8,604 bases of DNA from assembly GCA_013813075.1 (NCBI GenBank), contig JACCSI010000652.1, positions 1 to 8,604 of the forward strand, given 5' to 3'. The notes beneath the pieces were generated by a model, which saw only the letters and a list, made by a program, of their open reading frames with translations, made no database searches and was not told the DNA's origin. Positions 1 through 6,258 of this stretch are shown here, piece by piece; the first letter of the stretch is position 1, and each line of letters starts with the position of its first letter. The DNA is from Acidobacteriota bacterium. Lineage in GTDB: Bacteria > Acidobacteriota > Vicinamibacteria > Vicinamibacterales > UBA2999. The translations under genes and the position numbers were made by a program.

Positions 1-819
1 GTAGTTCACGCCGTAACCGATGACGGGCCAGCCGTAGTTGCGGCCTGGCAGGATGTGATTCAATTCGTCGCCGCCCTGCGGGCCGTGTTCGTTGGCCCAC
101 AGGGCGCCGGTCTCAGGATGAATGGCCATGCCCTGCACGTTGCGGTGGCCGTAGCTCCAAATCTCGGGCTTGGCGCCCGCCTGGTTCACAAACGGGTTGT
201 CCGCGGGTACCCGGCCATCGTCGTGAATACGGACGATGGTGCCGTGGTGATTGGACAGGTCCTGCGCCGGATGCGCTTCGAGATTACCCTCCGGGGGAAC
301 CTGGCGATCGCCAATCGAGATGAACAAGAATCCGTTTTTGTCGAACGCCAGCTTGCCGCCGTAGTGACCTCGACCGCGCGACACCGACTCGAACAAGTGC
401 TCGACGTTGGTGAGCCGATCGTTGTCGAAGCGCGCCCGGATGACCGCCGTCGTGCCTTGCTTGCCGTCCTCGACTGGCTTGGCATAGGTGAGGTAGAGCA
501 GTCGGTTGGACGCAAAATCGGGGTGAGGCATCACCTCGAAGAGGCCGGCCTGCCGGTCGTGCAGTACCGCGGGCAGCCCTTCGACGGCCTGCGGCAGCAG
601 CTGGCCTTGACGGATGATGCGCAGGCGGCCGGGCCGCTCCGTCACCAGCACGTCGCCGCCGGGCAGAAACGCGATCGCCCACGGCTGCACGAGCCCTTCG
701 GCCACGGTGGCGACCCGATAGTCGTGTTGGGCGGAACGCACCGCGGTCTGACCGGAGATGCGCGTTGTCCCTGAAAGCAGCAGTGCAAAAACCAGCAGCG
801 CCATCAACCCGCGAGTCAT
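1..819 (-). CDS. PQQ-dependent sugar dehydrogenase (glucose/sorbosone dehydrogenase family), C-terminus outside window
   Basis: Periplasmic quinoprotein of the soluble aldose/glucose-sorbosone dehydrogenase family, which oxidises sugars with PQQ in a six-bladed propeller. The 273 residues present start with an export signal (hydrophobic 5-16, cleavage near 23/24). Family motifs then follow in order: VQPWAIAFLPGG (44-55), VTERPGRL (59-66), HPDF (99-102), HYGGKLAFD (152-160), SIGD (168-171), WSYGHRNVQG (221-230), NEHGPQGGDE (243-252) and NYGWP (261-265). H152 fits the position of the catalytic base histidine of the family. The reading frame stays open to base 1, so about a quarter or more of the protein is missing. 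The ATG at 819 is chosen because AAGGAGA (825-831) lies just upstream and the signal peptide begins there. A strong promoter at 869-897 makes it a transcription unit separate from the malate synthase gene upstream. The family is firm; the substrate cannot be told from sequence. Confidence 0.93.
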   Translation of the reverse strand, partial: MTRGLMALLVFALLLSGTTRISGQTAVRSAQHDYRVATVAEGLVQPWAIAFLPGGDVLVTERPGRLRIIRQGQLLPQAVEGLPAVLHDRQAGLFEVMPHPDFASNRLLYLTYAKPVEDGKQGTTAVIRARFDNDRLTNVEHLFESVSRGRGHYGGKLAFDKNGFLFISIGDRQVPPEGNLEAHPAQDLSNHHGTIVRIHDDGRVPADNPFVNQAGAKPEIWSYGHRNVQGMAIHPETGALWANEHGPQGGDELNHILPGRNYGWPVIGYGVNY

Positions 820-824
820 GTCAA

Positions 825-831
825 TCTCCTT
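825..831 (-). promoter_or_regulatory. Ribosome binding site of the sugar dehydrogenase gene
   Basis: On the minus strand this reads AAGGAGA; the AAGGAG core ends 6 bases before the ATG at 819. It supports this start over the internal methionine at codon 6. Confidence 0.8.
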
Positions 832-868
832 GCCGAGCGGCGTCACAGAAGCGCGACCCCCACCACCG

Positions 869-897
869 ATCATAGGTGCCGCATTCCGTGTGGTCAA
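869..897 (-). promoter_or_regulatory. Sigma-70-type promoter for the sugar dehydrogenase gene
   Basis: On the minus strand, TTGACC (892-897) and TATGAT (869-874) are separated by exactly 17 bases. Each box matches the housekeeping consensus at 5 of 6 positions. Transcription would begin near 862, giving a leader of about 43 bases that contains the ribosome binding site. It lies in the 112-base gap after the malate synthase stop codon, so the dehydrogenase can be expressed independently. Confidence 0.72.
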
Positions 898-931
898 CGG
901 TCTCGCGCACGATGTGACCGACCCGGTCTGC

Positions 932-2800
932 TCAGAAATCGACGTTTTTGGTCACGCGCTCCCCGCGCTCGTGAAACGAGCGCCGGAGCACATCGATGCG
1001 CCGCCGTGCTTCGGCGGAGTCGCGCACGCCGAGTGTGATGTTGAGCAGGTCGATGTACCAAGGCAGCTTGACATCATCGCGGACGTAGCTGTCGACGATG
1101 TCGCGTGCGATTGGCAAGGTGGTGTTCTTGGACTGTGCGTGCACATCCCGATCGCCGGCGTGCAGCAATTTGTCGTACTCTTCCGCCAGCAGTCGTGAGA
1201 ACAACGTCGTGGTGAACCCGTCGCCCGCGCTGACGCCGGTGTCTGCGTCGTCTTCTGTGAGACGTGCGTCTTTATGCAGCCATTCCCACAGGATGCTCAA
1301 CCGAATTTCGCCCGTCGCCATGTCTTCCATCAGGTTGAGCACGTCCTCGTTGCCGAAAAAATCCGCCGGTTTGAGGGCCGCCGCCTGCAGACCCTGCCCG
1401 AACGCATTGCCGTACTGGACGGCCACACTGATGAGGTCGCGTGCGCCGCGAATCGTCCGCGGGCCAGGGTCGAGCGACGTCAGGGCGCCGGCGTCACCGG
1501 CGCTGTAGGTGAGAGGCGGAAATGTCCGTCCGCGTTGGTTATCTTGCTGTGCGCTTTCCCAGACGGGCCGTACGATGTGCACCATCTTCCAGTGCGCGAC
1601 CCATTTACCGCTCGCGCCCTCGCGCTGTTCGCGGCGGGCGCCGTGGAGGGCTTTCTCCATACTGCGCGCCACGCCGGCTGGCGAGCCGACTGGAATGTTG
1701 GGCTCCATGCCGCCCTGCCACAGGGCGCACTGGCCGTGCGCGTCCGGCGTGTTGACCGCTCGACGGACGCGATCCTCGTAGCGATGCATGTAGCCGAACG
1801 TCATCGTCACGGCGTCGATATTCGGGTTGATGAAGTTGTGGTCCCATGCGAGCGCGTCCGAGACGCTGTTGATGTAGTCCCACCGCCCGGTGTTGAAGCC
1901 GACAAATCGCGACGCCAGCGTGGCGCGAATCTCCATCAACTGAAAGCAGGCCTCGATCTGTTCAACCAGCACATAGGTCTTGATCGCGCCGACGTCGATC
2001 CCGAGGTGCTGCTCCAGCGCGCTGAGGACGTCGTGCCAGAGCGCCGCCTCTTCCGCGGTCTGGATCTTGGGCAAGTACAACACCAGCGAGGCCCCGCGAT
2101 CGCGTAAGGGACGATGATTGTTGACGATGAAGGAGACGGTGTCGACGATGGATGCGGCGAAGCCGGAGCCGTCCGATCGGCGGACGTGGCGGTCGTCGAG
2201 GTGCAGCCCCCGCGGCCGGAACAGGTTGGTCGTTGTGTCCAGCTGCCGTCGCCAGTCGGTGACGATACGCCGCCCAAGGAACGGCTCGGACCATGCGTTC
2301 ATCTCGCGCGCGACCTGCTCGGCGGCGCCCATGAACACCGGGTCGCGCCGCATGGCAAGCGTGAGATTGCGCTGGTTGTCGAGCGCCATCGTCGACAGCT
2401 GTCCAAGGGCGTCTTCACCGTCGAACATCCAGCCGTCTGCGCCGGACAGCAGCGCATAGGCGACGTTGCGAATGCTCTTGTCAAGCGACACACCAGGTTT
2501 GGCGCCGGGCCCCGTGCCCTGGATCCATTGCCGCTGCAGATCGTGCGGAATCTCACTGCCGACGAACTTCCCGTCGCGTGCGTCCTGCACGCGAATGTTG
2601 GTTCGAGCGATAACCTGCCCGGGATCGAGAAACGAAATGCGCTCTCCGTCCCGGGCGCGCTGCGCGCGCCGCAAGAGGCGCGCCGACATCAGCGCCTTGC
2701 GGTCGTCGTCGAAGGCAGCAAGAGCGTGCAGCGCATCTACGACGCCGCGGGTGTAAACGTCTGGGTAGGCGTCGTGTGATGACTGGCGAATGTCGAGCAT
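932..2800 (-). CDS. Malate synthase-family protein (divergent, long form)
   Basis: Malate synthase condenses glyoxylate and acetyl-CoA to malate in the glyoxylate shunt, in the cytoplasm. The 622 residues carry the type A family landmarks in order: an N-terminal RxxRxxRxxxGxxxxFLDP-like segment (44-60), GADGWMFDGEDA (120-131, matching the usual NSGAxxxMADFED), RPRGLHLDD (195-203), VLVEQIEA (277-284), FNTGRWDYI (302-310), GGMEPNIP (363-370) and NLMEDMATGEI (489-499). By comparison with characterised enzymes, R197 is the active-site arginine, E280 and D308 are the magnesium ligands, and D493 is the catalytic base; all are present. It is about 90 residues longer than typical malate synthase A, and several motifs deviate (GLHL for GWHL, GMEPNIP for GMAAxIP), so it may belong to a side branch. 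The ATG at 2800 is the first possible start: an in-frame TAA lies four codons upstream. No ribosome binding site precedes it. No isocitrate lyase lies in the window. Confidence 0.85.
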   Translation of the reverse strand: MLDIRQSSHDAYPDVYTRGVVDALHALAAFDDDRKALMSARLLRRAQRARDGERISFLDPGQVIARTNIRVQDARDGKFVGSEIPHDLQRQWIQGTGPGAKPGVSLDKSIRNVAYALLSGADGWMFDGEDALGQLSTMALDNQRNLTLAMRRDPVFMGAAEQVAREMNAWSEPFLGRRIVTDWRRQLDTTTNLFRPRGLHLDDRHVRRSDGSGFAASIVDTVSFIVNNHRPLRDRGASLVLYLPKIQTAEEAALWHDVLSALEQHLGIDVGAIKTYVLVEQIEACFQLMEIRATLASRFVGFNTGRWDYINSVSDALAWDHNFINPNIDAVTMTFGYMHRYEDRVRRAVNTPDAHGQCALWQGGMEPNIPVGSPAGVARSMEKALHGARREQREGASGKWVAHWKMVHIVRPVWESAQQDNQRGRTFPPLTYSAGDAGALTSLDPGPRTIRGARDLISVAVQYGNAFGQGLQAAALKPADFFGNEDVLNLMEDMATGEIRLSILWEWLHKDARLTEDDADTGVSAGDGFTTTLFSRLLAEEYDKLLHAGDRDVHAQSKNTTLPIARDIVDSYVRDDVKLPWYIDLLNITLGVRDSAEARRRIDVLRRSFHERGERVTKNVDF

Positions 2801-2808
2801 GCGCTCGC

Positions 2809-2814
2809 ATTATC
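2809..2814 (-). promoter_or_regulatory. Possible -10 element giving a leaderless malate synthase transcript
   Basis: The minus strand reads GATAAT here, 5 of 6 matches to TATAAT and 8 bases before the ATG at 2800. Transcription would start at about 2801-2803, leaving almost no leader, which agrees with the missing ribosome binding site. No good -35 box is seen at the usual spacing, so this is tentative. Confidence 0.35.
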
Positions 2815-2902
2815 CCGCAGCGAGGCGGCGAAGCATCCCGCCGAGGACGCCAAAGCCGCGGAACGGTGACGTCGTCATATCGCCACGACGTGCGTGCTGC
2901 GG

Positions 2903-4063
2903 TCAGCGCTTCAGCGTCACCCGCTGAACGCGCCAGTTCGTCATCTCACCGACGAGCAATTCGTTGTCGCCGCGACAGTCGAGGGAATTGGCCAGCCCGA
3001 ACTCTTTGGGCTGTTTGCCGGCTGAGCCAAACTTGCCGACCACTTTGCCATCGAGCTGGACTTTATAGATGGCCGCGTCGTCCATGCCGTCGTCGTCGCC
3101 GGCGTGTGACACATAGAGGTGCTGTGTGGCACCGCGCGTGATGCACATGGCGAGCGGAGTCCCAACGTTGCCGAATTCCGACTTGAACATGCCTTCCGCG
3201 TCGAAGACCTGGATACGCTTGTTGCCCGCGTCTGCGACGTACACGTTGCCCTGTGCGTCAATCGCCAGCGCCTTCACGCCTGCAAACTGGCTCGGTCCGT
3301 TTCCAGTTGATCCCCAGTGCGTGATGAAACGGCCGTCCTTGTCGAACTTGGCGACTCGATTGTTGGTCCCGATCCCATCCGCGACGTAGATGTTGCCGGC
3401 ACGATCCCAGGCGACGTCGGCGGGTCGACTGAACCCAGAGCCGGGAATACCGGAGCCTGGCGGGCGCGCCGGCTGTCCGCTTCCGGCGCCTCCGGGTGGT
3501 GCTGGGGCGCCAGGCTGTATCGGCGCCGTGCCGGCGGCAGCGGCTGCGGGTGCGCCGCTGCCCGGCTGGGCGGGCCGGACTACGATCGCCTCCGGCTTTC
3601 GGCCAAGGACGAGCGTGACGCGGCCCTCGGTGTCGAACTTCACGATCTGGTTCGCGCCTTCGTCCACGGTCCACACGTTGTCCTGTGGATCGACGCGCAG
3701 CCCGATTGCGGCATTGAAGCCGTAGACATCCTGACCCAGCTCGCGCACGAACTTGCCGGTCTGATCGAACTGCAGCAGGCGGGACCCGCCGCGCGAGAAC
3801 GTCCGATTGTCGCCAAGCGTTGCGTACGGATGGCCGGTGCGCGTGTAGACGAAAATCTGGCCCTTCGAATTGGCACCGACCCCGCCGACTTCGCCGACGT
3901 GGAGGTCGTTTGGTGTTTTCAGCAGATCGGTAGCGGCGTCGAATGCGAGGTCTGGCACCGCGGCGCTGCTGTTCTGTGTGTTCTGCGAATGTGCGACCAG
4001 CGACGCACCGCAGATCACCAGCGCCGCCGCCGCTGTAGAGTGAAAAATGTTGGGCATATTCAT
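2903..4063 (-). CDS. Secreted NHL beta-propeller protein, PAL-like but lacking active-site residues
   Basis: A 386-residue protein with an export signal (hydrophobic 10-24, A-H-S cleavage site near 26) and NHL-type propeller blades, for example LRVDPQDNVWTVDEG (122-136), VAWDRAGNIYVADG (217-230) and LAIDAQGNVYVADAG (266-280). It is a paralog of the upstream 365-residue protein along most of its length and resembles the PAL family. However, the three zinc-binding histidine positions read I120, K264 and N359, and the catalytic Tyr and second Arg positions read I231 and A279; only R75 is kept. Two cysteines (C307, C363) line up with C261 and C328 of the neighbour and may form a disulfide. A Pro/Gly/Ala-rich insert spans about 164-210. 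The ATG lies 8 bases after the neighbour's stop with no close ribosome binding site (GGAGGG is 20 bases away), so translational coupling is likely. The fold is firm; the role is unknown, perhaps binding or scaffolding. Confidence 0.85.
   Translation of the reverse strand: MNMPNIFHSTAAAALVICGASLVAHSQNTQNSSAAVPDLAFDAATDLLKTPNDLHVGEVGGVGANSKGQIFVYTRTGHPYATLGDNRTFSRGGSRLLQFDQTGKFVRELGQDVYGFNAAIGLRVDPQDNVWTVDEGANQIVKFDTEGRVTLVLGRKPEAIVVRPAQPGSGAPAAAAAGTAPIQPGAPAPPGGAGSGQPARPPGSGIPGSGFSRPADVAWDRAGNIYVADGIGTNNRVAKFDKDGRFITHWGSTGNGPSQFAGVKALAIDAQGNVYVADAGNKRIQVFDAEGMFKSEFGNVGTPLAMCITRGATQHLYVSHAGDDDGMDDAAIYKVQLDGKVVGKFGSAGKQPKEFGLANSLDCRGDNELLVGEMTNWRVQRVTLKR
3434..3574 (-). repeat. Pro/Gly/Ala-rich low-complexity insert within the NHL protein
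   Basis: Codons 164-210 of the 386-residue propeller protein encode almost only proline, glycine, alanine, serine and glutamine. The upstream paralog has about 30 fewer residues between the same two blades and is not low-complexity there. It probably forms a flexible loop on the propeller surface. The reading frame is unbroken. Confidence 0.75.
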
Positions 4064-4071
4064 GGCCCGGG

Positions 4072-5169
4072 CTAACGCCCACGCCCTCCGGCTGCAGCAG
4101 TTGGCTTGACCGCCTGCGGCTTCAGCAGAATTTTCTGCGAGCGCCAGTTATTGATCTCGGCCGTGAACAGCACGTCCGGGTCGCGGCAGTCCATCTGGTG
4201 AATGGTCGCGAACTCACCGACTGCTTTACCCGCCCTGCCGAACCTGCCGATGAGGGTGCCGTCGAGTTCCATCTTGTAGACCTCGCCCGTGAACTCGGCG
4301 CCGGCTGCCGGCGCGCTGTCCTGCCATGAATTCGATGAGTAGAGGTATTGCTTGCCAGGATTCTTCGGACCGGGCCCGCCCGACACGCACACCGCCCACG
4401 GGTTGCCGACGTTGGTGTAATTGGCCTTCCAGTTCAAGTCGTTGTCGAGCACCTGCACCCGCGCGTTGCCGCGATCGCCGACGTAGACATTGCCCTGGAA
4501 GTCCGTGGCGATGGAATGCGGCGTATTGAACTGCAGGTTGCCGTCGCCACGAGTGCCCACCGCTTTGACGAACCGCCCGGTCTTGTCGTACTTCACCACG
4601 CGCGCATCGAAGTAGCCATCCGACACGAAGATGTTGCCCTGTTGATCAAAGGCGACGTCGGTCTCGCGGCCGAAGCGGTATTTCTCGTTCCGTCCGTGGA
4701 ACCGACCCGCACCCGGCATCTTCGCAAGCATTGCCACCGGGTTCTCGCGGCGCCCGATCGTCATCAGCACCTTGCCCTCTGGGCTGAACTTGATCAGCAT
4801 GTCGGTGCCTTCATCAACGGCCCAGATATTGTCCTGCGCATCGACGCGCACCGAATGTGCGAAGGAAAACCCGTAGTTGCCGCGGCCAATCTCGCGCACA
4901 AAATTGCCTTGCGGGGTGTATTCGAACAGCCGCGTCTCGTAGGCGCGGTGGTAGATGTAGATGTTGCCCTTCGAATTGGTCGCGATGCCCATGTTCTCGC
5001 CGGTGTAGATGCCCGGCGGGTTCTTGAAGAAATTGGGCACCGCTTCGTGCGGAATCACCGGCACGTTGGTTGCCGTGGCCCTCGATTGGGCCGACAGCGG
5101 GTGAAAGAGCAGCGACATTGTGCCCGCCAGCACGACCGCGCCGAGGGACCACTTTACGGACCGGTTCAT
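4072..5169 (-). CDS. Secreted NHL beta-propeller protein of the peptidyl-alpha-hydroxyglycine alpha-amidating lyase (PAL) family
   Basis: A 365-residue exported protein (hydrophobic 8-22, cleavage after PLSA near 27) made of NHL propeller blades. PAL enzymes cleave C-terminal alpha-hydroxyglycine to give an amide plus glyoxylate, using zinc held by three histidines. Compared with animal PAL recalled from memory, the key residues are present in order: R75 (YHRAY), H105 (FAHSVRVD), Y186 (VSDGY), H218 (NTPHSI), R233 (GDRGN) and H324 (TIHQMD). The stretch 169-241 is especially close to PAL. The usual monooxygenase partner (PHM) is not in the window, and bacterial members of this family mostly have no proven activity, so the substrate is unknown. 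The ATG at 5169 is supported by GGAG at 5176-5179, six bases upstream, and by the signal peptide. It is the first gene of a two-gene unit with the 386-residue paralog, 8 bases downstream. The C-terminal tail (354-365) is Ala/Gly-rich. Confidence 0.85.
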   Translation of the reverse strand: MNRSVKWSLGAVVLAGTMSLLFHPLSAQSRATATNVPVIPHEAVPNFFKNPPGIYTGENMGIATNSKGNIYIYHRAYETRLFEYTPQGNFVREIGRGNYGFSFAHSVRVDAQDNIWAVDEGTDMLIKFSPEGKVLMTIGRRENPVAMLAKMPGAGRFHGRNEKYRFGRETDVAFDQQGNIFVSDGYFDARVVKYDKTGRFVKAVGTRGDGNLQFNTPHSIATDFQGNVYVGDRGNARVQVLDNDLNWKANYTNVGNPWAVCVSGGPGPKNPGKQYLYSSNSWQDSAPAAGAEFTGEVYKMELDGTLIGRFGRAGKAVGEFATIHQMDCRDPDVLFTAEINNWRSQKILLKPQAVKPTAAAGGRGR

Positions 5170-5175
5170 TGGTTA

Positions 5176-5179
5176 CTCC
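5176..5179 (-). promoter_or_regulatory. Ribosome binding site of the PAL-like gene
   Basis: The minus strand reads GGAG, followed by a 6-base spacer and the ATG at 5169. It fixes the start of the first gene in the NHL pair. Confidence 0.65.
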
Positions 5180-5212
5180 GGAATTGAGCATCGATGCCCA
5201 GAATGCCAGCGC

Positions 5213-5241
5213 AATCTATCCGACTGGCGCCGCCCGTTCAA
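5213..5241 (-). promoter_or_regulatory. Candidate promoter of the NHL gene pair
   Basis: On the minus strand TTGAAC (5236-5241) and TAGATT (5213-5218) are 17 bases apart, each matching the sigma-70 consensus at 4 of 6 positions. Transcription would start near 5206, giving a leader of about 37 bases. It sits in the 100-base gap between divergent genes. Confidence 0.45.
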
Positions 5242-5269
5242 GGTCCGTGATGCATTAATCTGTTTGCCG

Positions 5270-5692
5270 ATGGCACACGACCACGCATCTGATGACTTTG
5301 ACTGGGTTGGCGCACAGTCGATCTGTAACGCGGCGTCGATGTTTTCAAGGCTGCAGGCGGGCGCGAAGGCCGACGTCGAGCAACGAAACAGCCTGGCAGA
5401 GTCGGACGACGATTGGACGTTCGCATTCCATCAAGCCGAGGACGACGATGTGGATGCGTTCGAGGTCACCCGCGCGACGGTCTCGGGCAAGGTGACGGCG
5501 CTTGTGAAGTTCGAGCGCGCCGGGCGCCGCATTCATGTCCAGGGTGACGACGTCGACGTCGACTTCACCGCCGTGGTTATCCTCGATGCTGGTGGAGCGT
5601 GTCGCTGCGTCGTCGGCGAAGCGCTGTATGCGGAGTGGGAGATCAGGCGAATGGCCCTCGAGTTGCTGTTCTTCGAGGAGACGCAGGAGTAG
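5270..5692 (+). CDS. Hypothetical acidic protein, 140 residues
   Basis: I do not recognise a family. The frame is long, codon third positions are strongly G/C as in the neighbouring genes, and the product looks like a folded soluble protein. The N-terminal part is acidic (many Asp, for example DDD at 47-49 and 58-60). Alternating hydrophobic and polar residues at about 49-118 suggest a beta sandwich or barrel, followed by an amphipathic helix (119-136). There is a CxC pair (C111, C113), no signal peptide and no membrane segment. The ATG at 5270 lacks a ribosome binding site. The frame is open further upstream, but an earlier start would run into the promoter and start of the divergent PAL-like gene; the only other nearby start is TTG at 5264. 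It diverges from the NHL pair and converges on the 51-residue membrane protein gene, 21 bases from its stop. Likely cytoplasmic; function unknown. Confidence 0.65.
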   Translation: MAHDHASDDFDWVGAQSICNAASMFSRLQAGAKADVEQRNSLAESDDDWTFAFHQAEDDDVDAFEVTRATVSGKVTALVKFERAGRRIHVQGDDVDVDFTAVVILDAGGACRCVVGEALYAEWEIRRMALELLFFEETQE

Positions 5693-5713
5693 CACCCCCG
5701 CGCTGCCTGCGCA

Positions 5714-5869
5714 TTACATCCCGACGATGATCAGCACTCCGGCAATGAGCGCCAGCGCGGCCATGAGCACGGCGGGAACAGGCAGCGTGGCAAATGTGGT
5801 AATGCCGGTCAAGATAAGCCAGATACCCAGAAGCATCATGCCGATGCTGCGCGTTGTGCGAATCGCCAA
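5714..5869 (-). CDS. Small two-helix membrane protein, 51 residues, TTG start
   Basis: A 51-residue protein beginning MAIRTTRSIG with two hydrophobic segments, about 11-28 (LLGIWLILTGITTF core) and 33-49 (AALALIAGVLIIV core), joined by a short LPVP turn. It is almost certainly an inner-membrane hairpin. The start is set by a perfect AGGAGG at 5876-5881, six bases before a TTG at 5869; the next in-frame ATG (5839) would remove the positively charged N-terminus and has no ribosome binding site. Its helices resemble those of the 48-residue DUF3096-like protein on the other side of the 389-base gap, in swapped order. It converges with the 140-residue gene. Function unknown. Confidence 0.75.
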   Translation of the reverse strand: MAIRTTRSIGMMLLGIWLILTGITTFATLPVPAVLMAALALIAGVLIIVGM

Positions 5870-5875
5870 AGGCCA

Positions 5876-5881
5876 CCTCCT
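5876..5881 (-). promoter_or_regulatory. Perfect ribosome binding site setting a TTG start
   Basis: The minus strand reads AGGAGG, followed by TGGCCT and then TTG at 5869. This is the strongest ribosome binding site in the window and decides the start of the 51-residue protein. Confidence 0.8.
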
Positions 5882-6246
5882 AGTGTTGTGGGAAGAAGGA
5901 AATAGTAGCTCGGGAGGGGCCACGGCGAGCGGCAAAGAAATCGTCCTGGCGCGTGCGCAGACAGCAGCGCAGTCAAGTTCCGCGCGACCCGGGAGCGCGC
6001 GTCGAGAGGGTGCACGAGGATGGACGAGACGAGTCGCCAGACGGCCGCGTCGTGGCACTTGTCCGTCAAGCATCTCAACCCCGATCCACCTGACGACCAC
6101 CTCTCTACCTCGCGGTCGCCGGCGGTCCTGAGGTCTTGCCGGCGCCGGAAAGCGATTGATGGCAGTTCGGTCAGCAGCCGCGTGGTGGCCGGCTCAGCTG
6201 CGTGATCGTTCGTTGCACTCAGACGTTCCGCGTTAAGCTCGCTCGC
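5882..6246. other. Intergenic region between two divergent small membrane protein genes
   Basis: I find no convincing gene in this stretch on either strand. Frames that stay open here encode arginine-, serine- and proline-rich products without family features. On the minus strand TACTAT (5902-5907) could be a -10 box for the 51-residue gene, but the nearest TTGCCG is 22 bases further upstream, which is too far. A hairpin is possible at 5981-6001 (CGCGCG arms, 9-base loop). The stretch is long for promoters of such small genes and could hold a small RNA or regulatory sites, but nothing specific is seen. Confidence 0.4.
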
Positions 6247-6251
6247 GGAGG
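6247..6251 (+). promoter_or_regulatory. Ribosome binding site of the DUF3096-like gene
   Basis: GGAGG, seven bases before the ATG at 6259. It shows that translation starts there and not at the upstream in-frame ATG at 6202. Confidence 0.75.
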
Positions 6252-6258
6252 CTCGCAA

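Noticed and set aside
1274..2107. A 277-residue plus-strand open frame
   Set aside because: It lies wholly opposite the malate synthase gene, which has clear family motifs. Long opposite-strand frames are expected in GC-rich coding DNA.
2824..2842. Possible terminator after the NHL pair
   Set aside because: Only a 5-base stem with a 9-base loop and no T-run.
3258..4082. A 274-residue minus-strand frame overlapping the second NHL gene
   Set aside because: It is arginine-rich with no domain features and is out of frame with the real NHL coding sequence.
4348..5187. A 279-residue plus-strand open frame
   Set aside because: It is antisense to the PAL-like gene, whose signal peptide and active-site residues are unambiguous.
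5195..5206. CPEC motif suggesting a zinc-finger extension of the 140-residue protein
   Set aside because: It is upstream of the chosen start, has no second cysteine pair, and would place coding sequence over the promoter and leader of the divergent PAL-like gene.
5700..5712. Possible two-way terminator between convergent genes
   Set aside because: Only a 4-base GCGC stem with a 5-base loop and no T-run on either strand.
6020..6205. A 61-residue plus-strand frame in the non-coding stretch
   Set aside because: Serine- and arginine-rich, with no ribosome binding site and no family resemblance.
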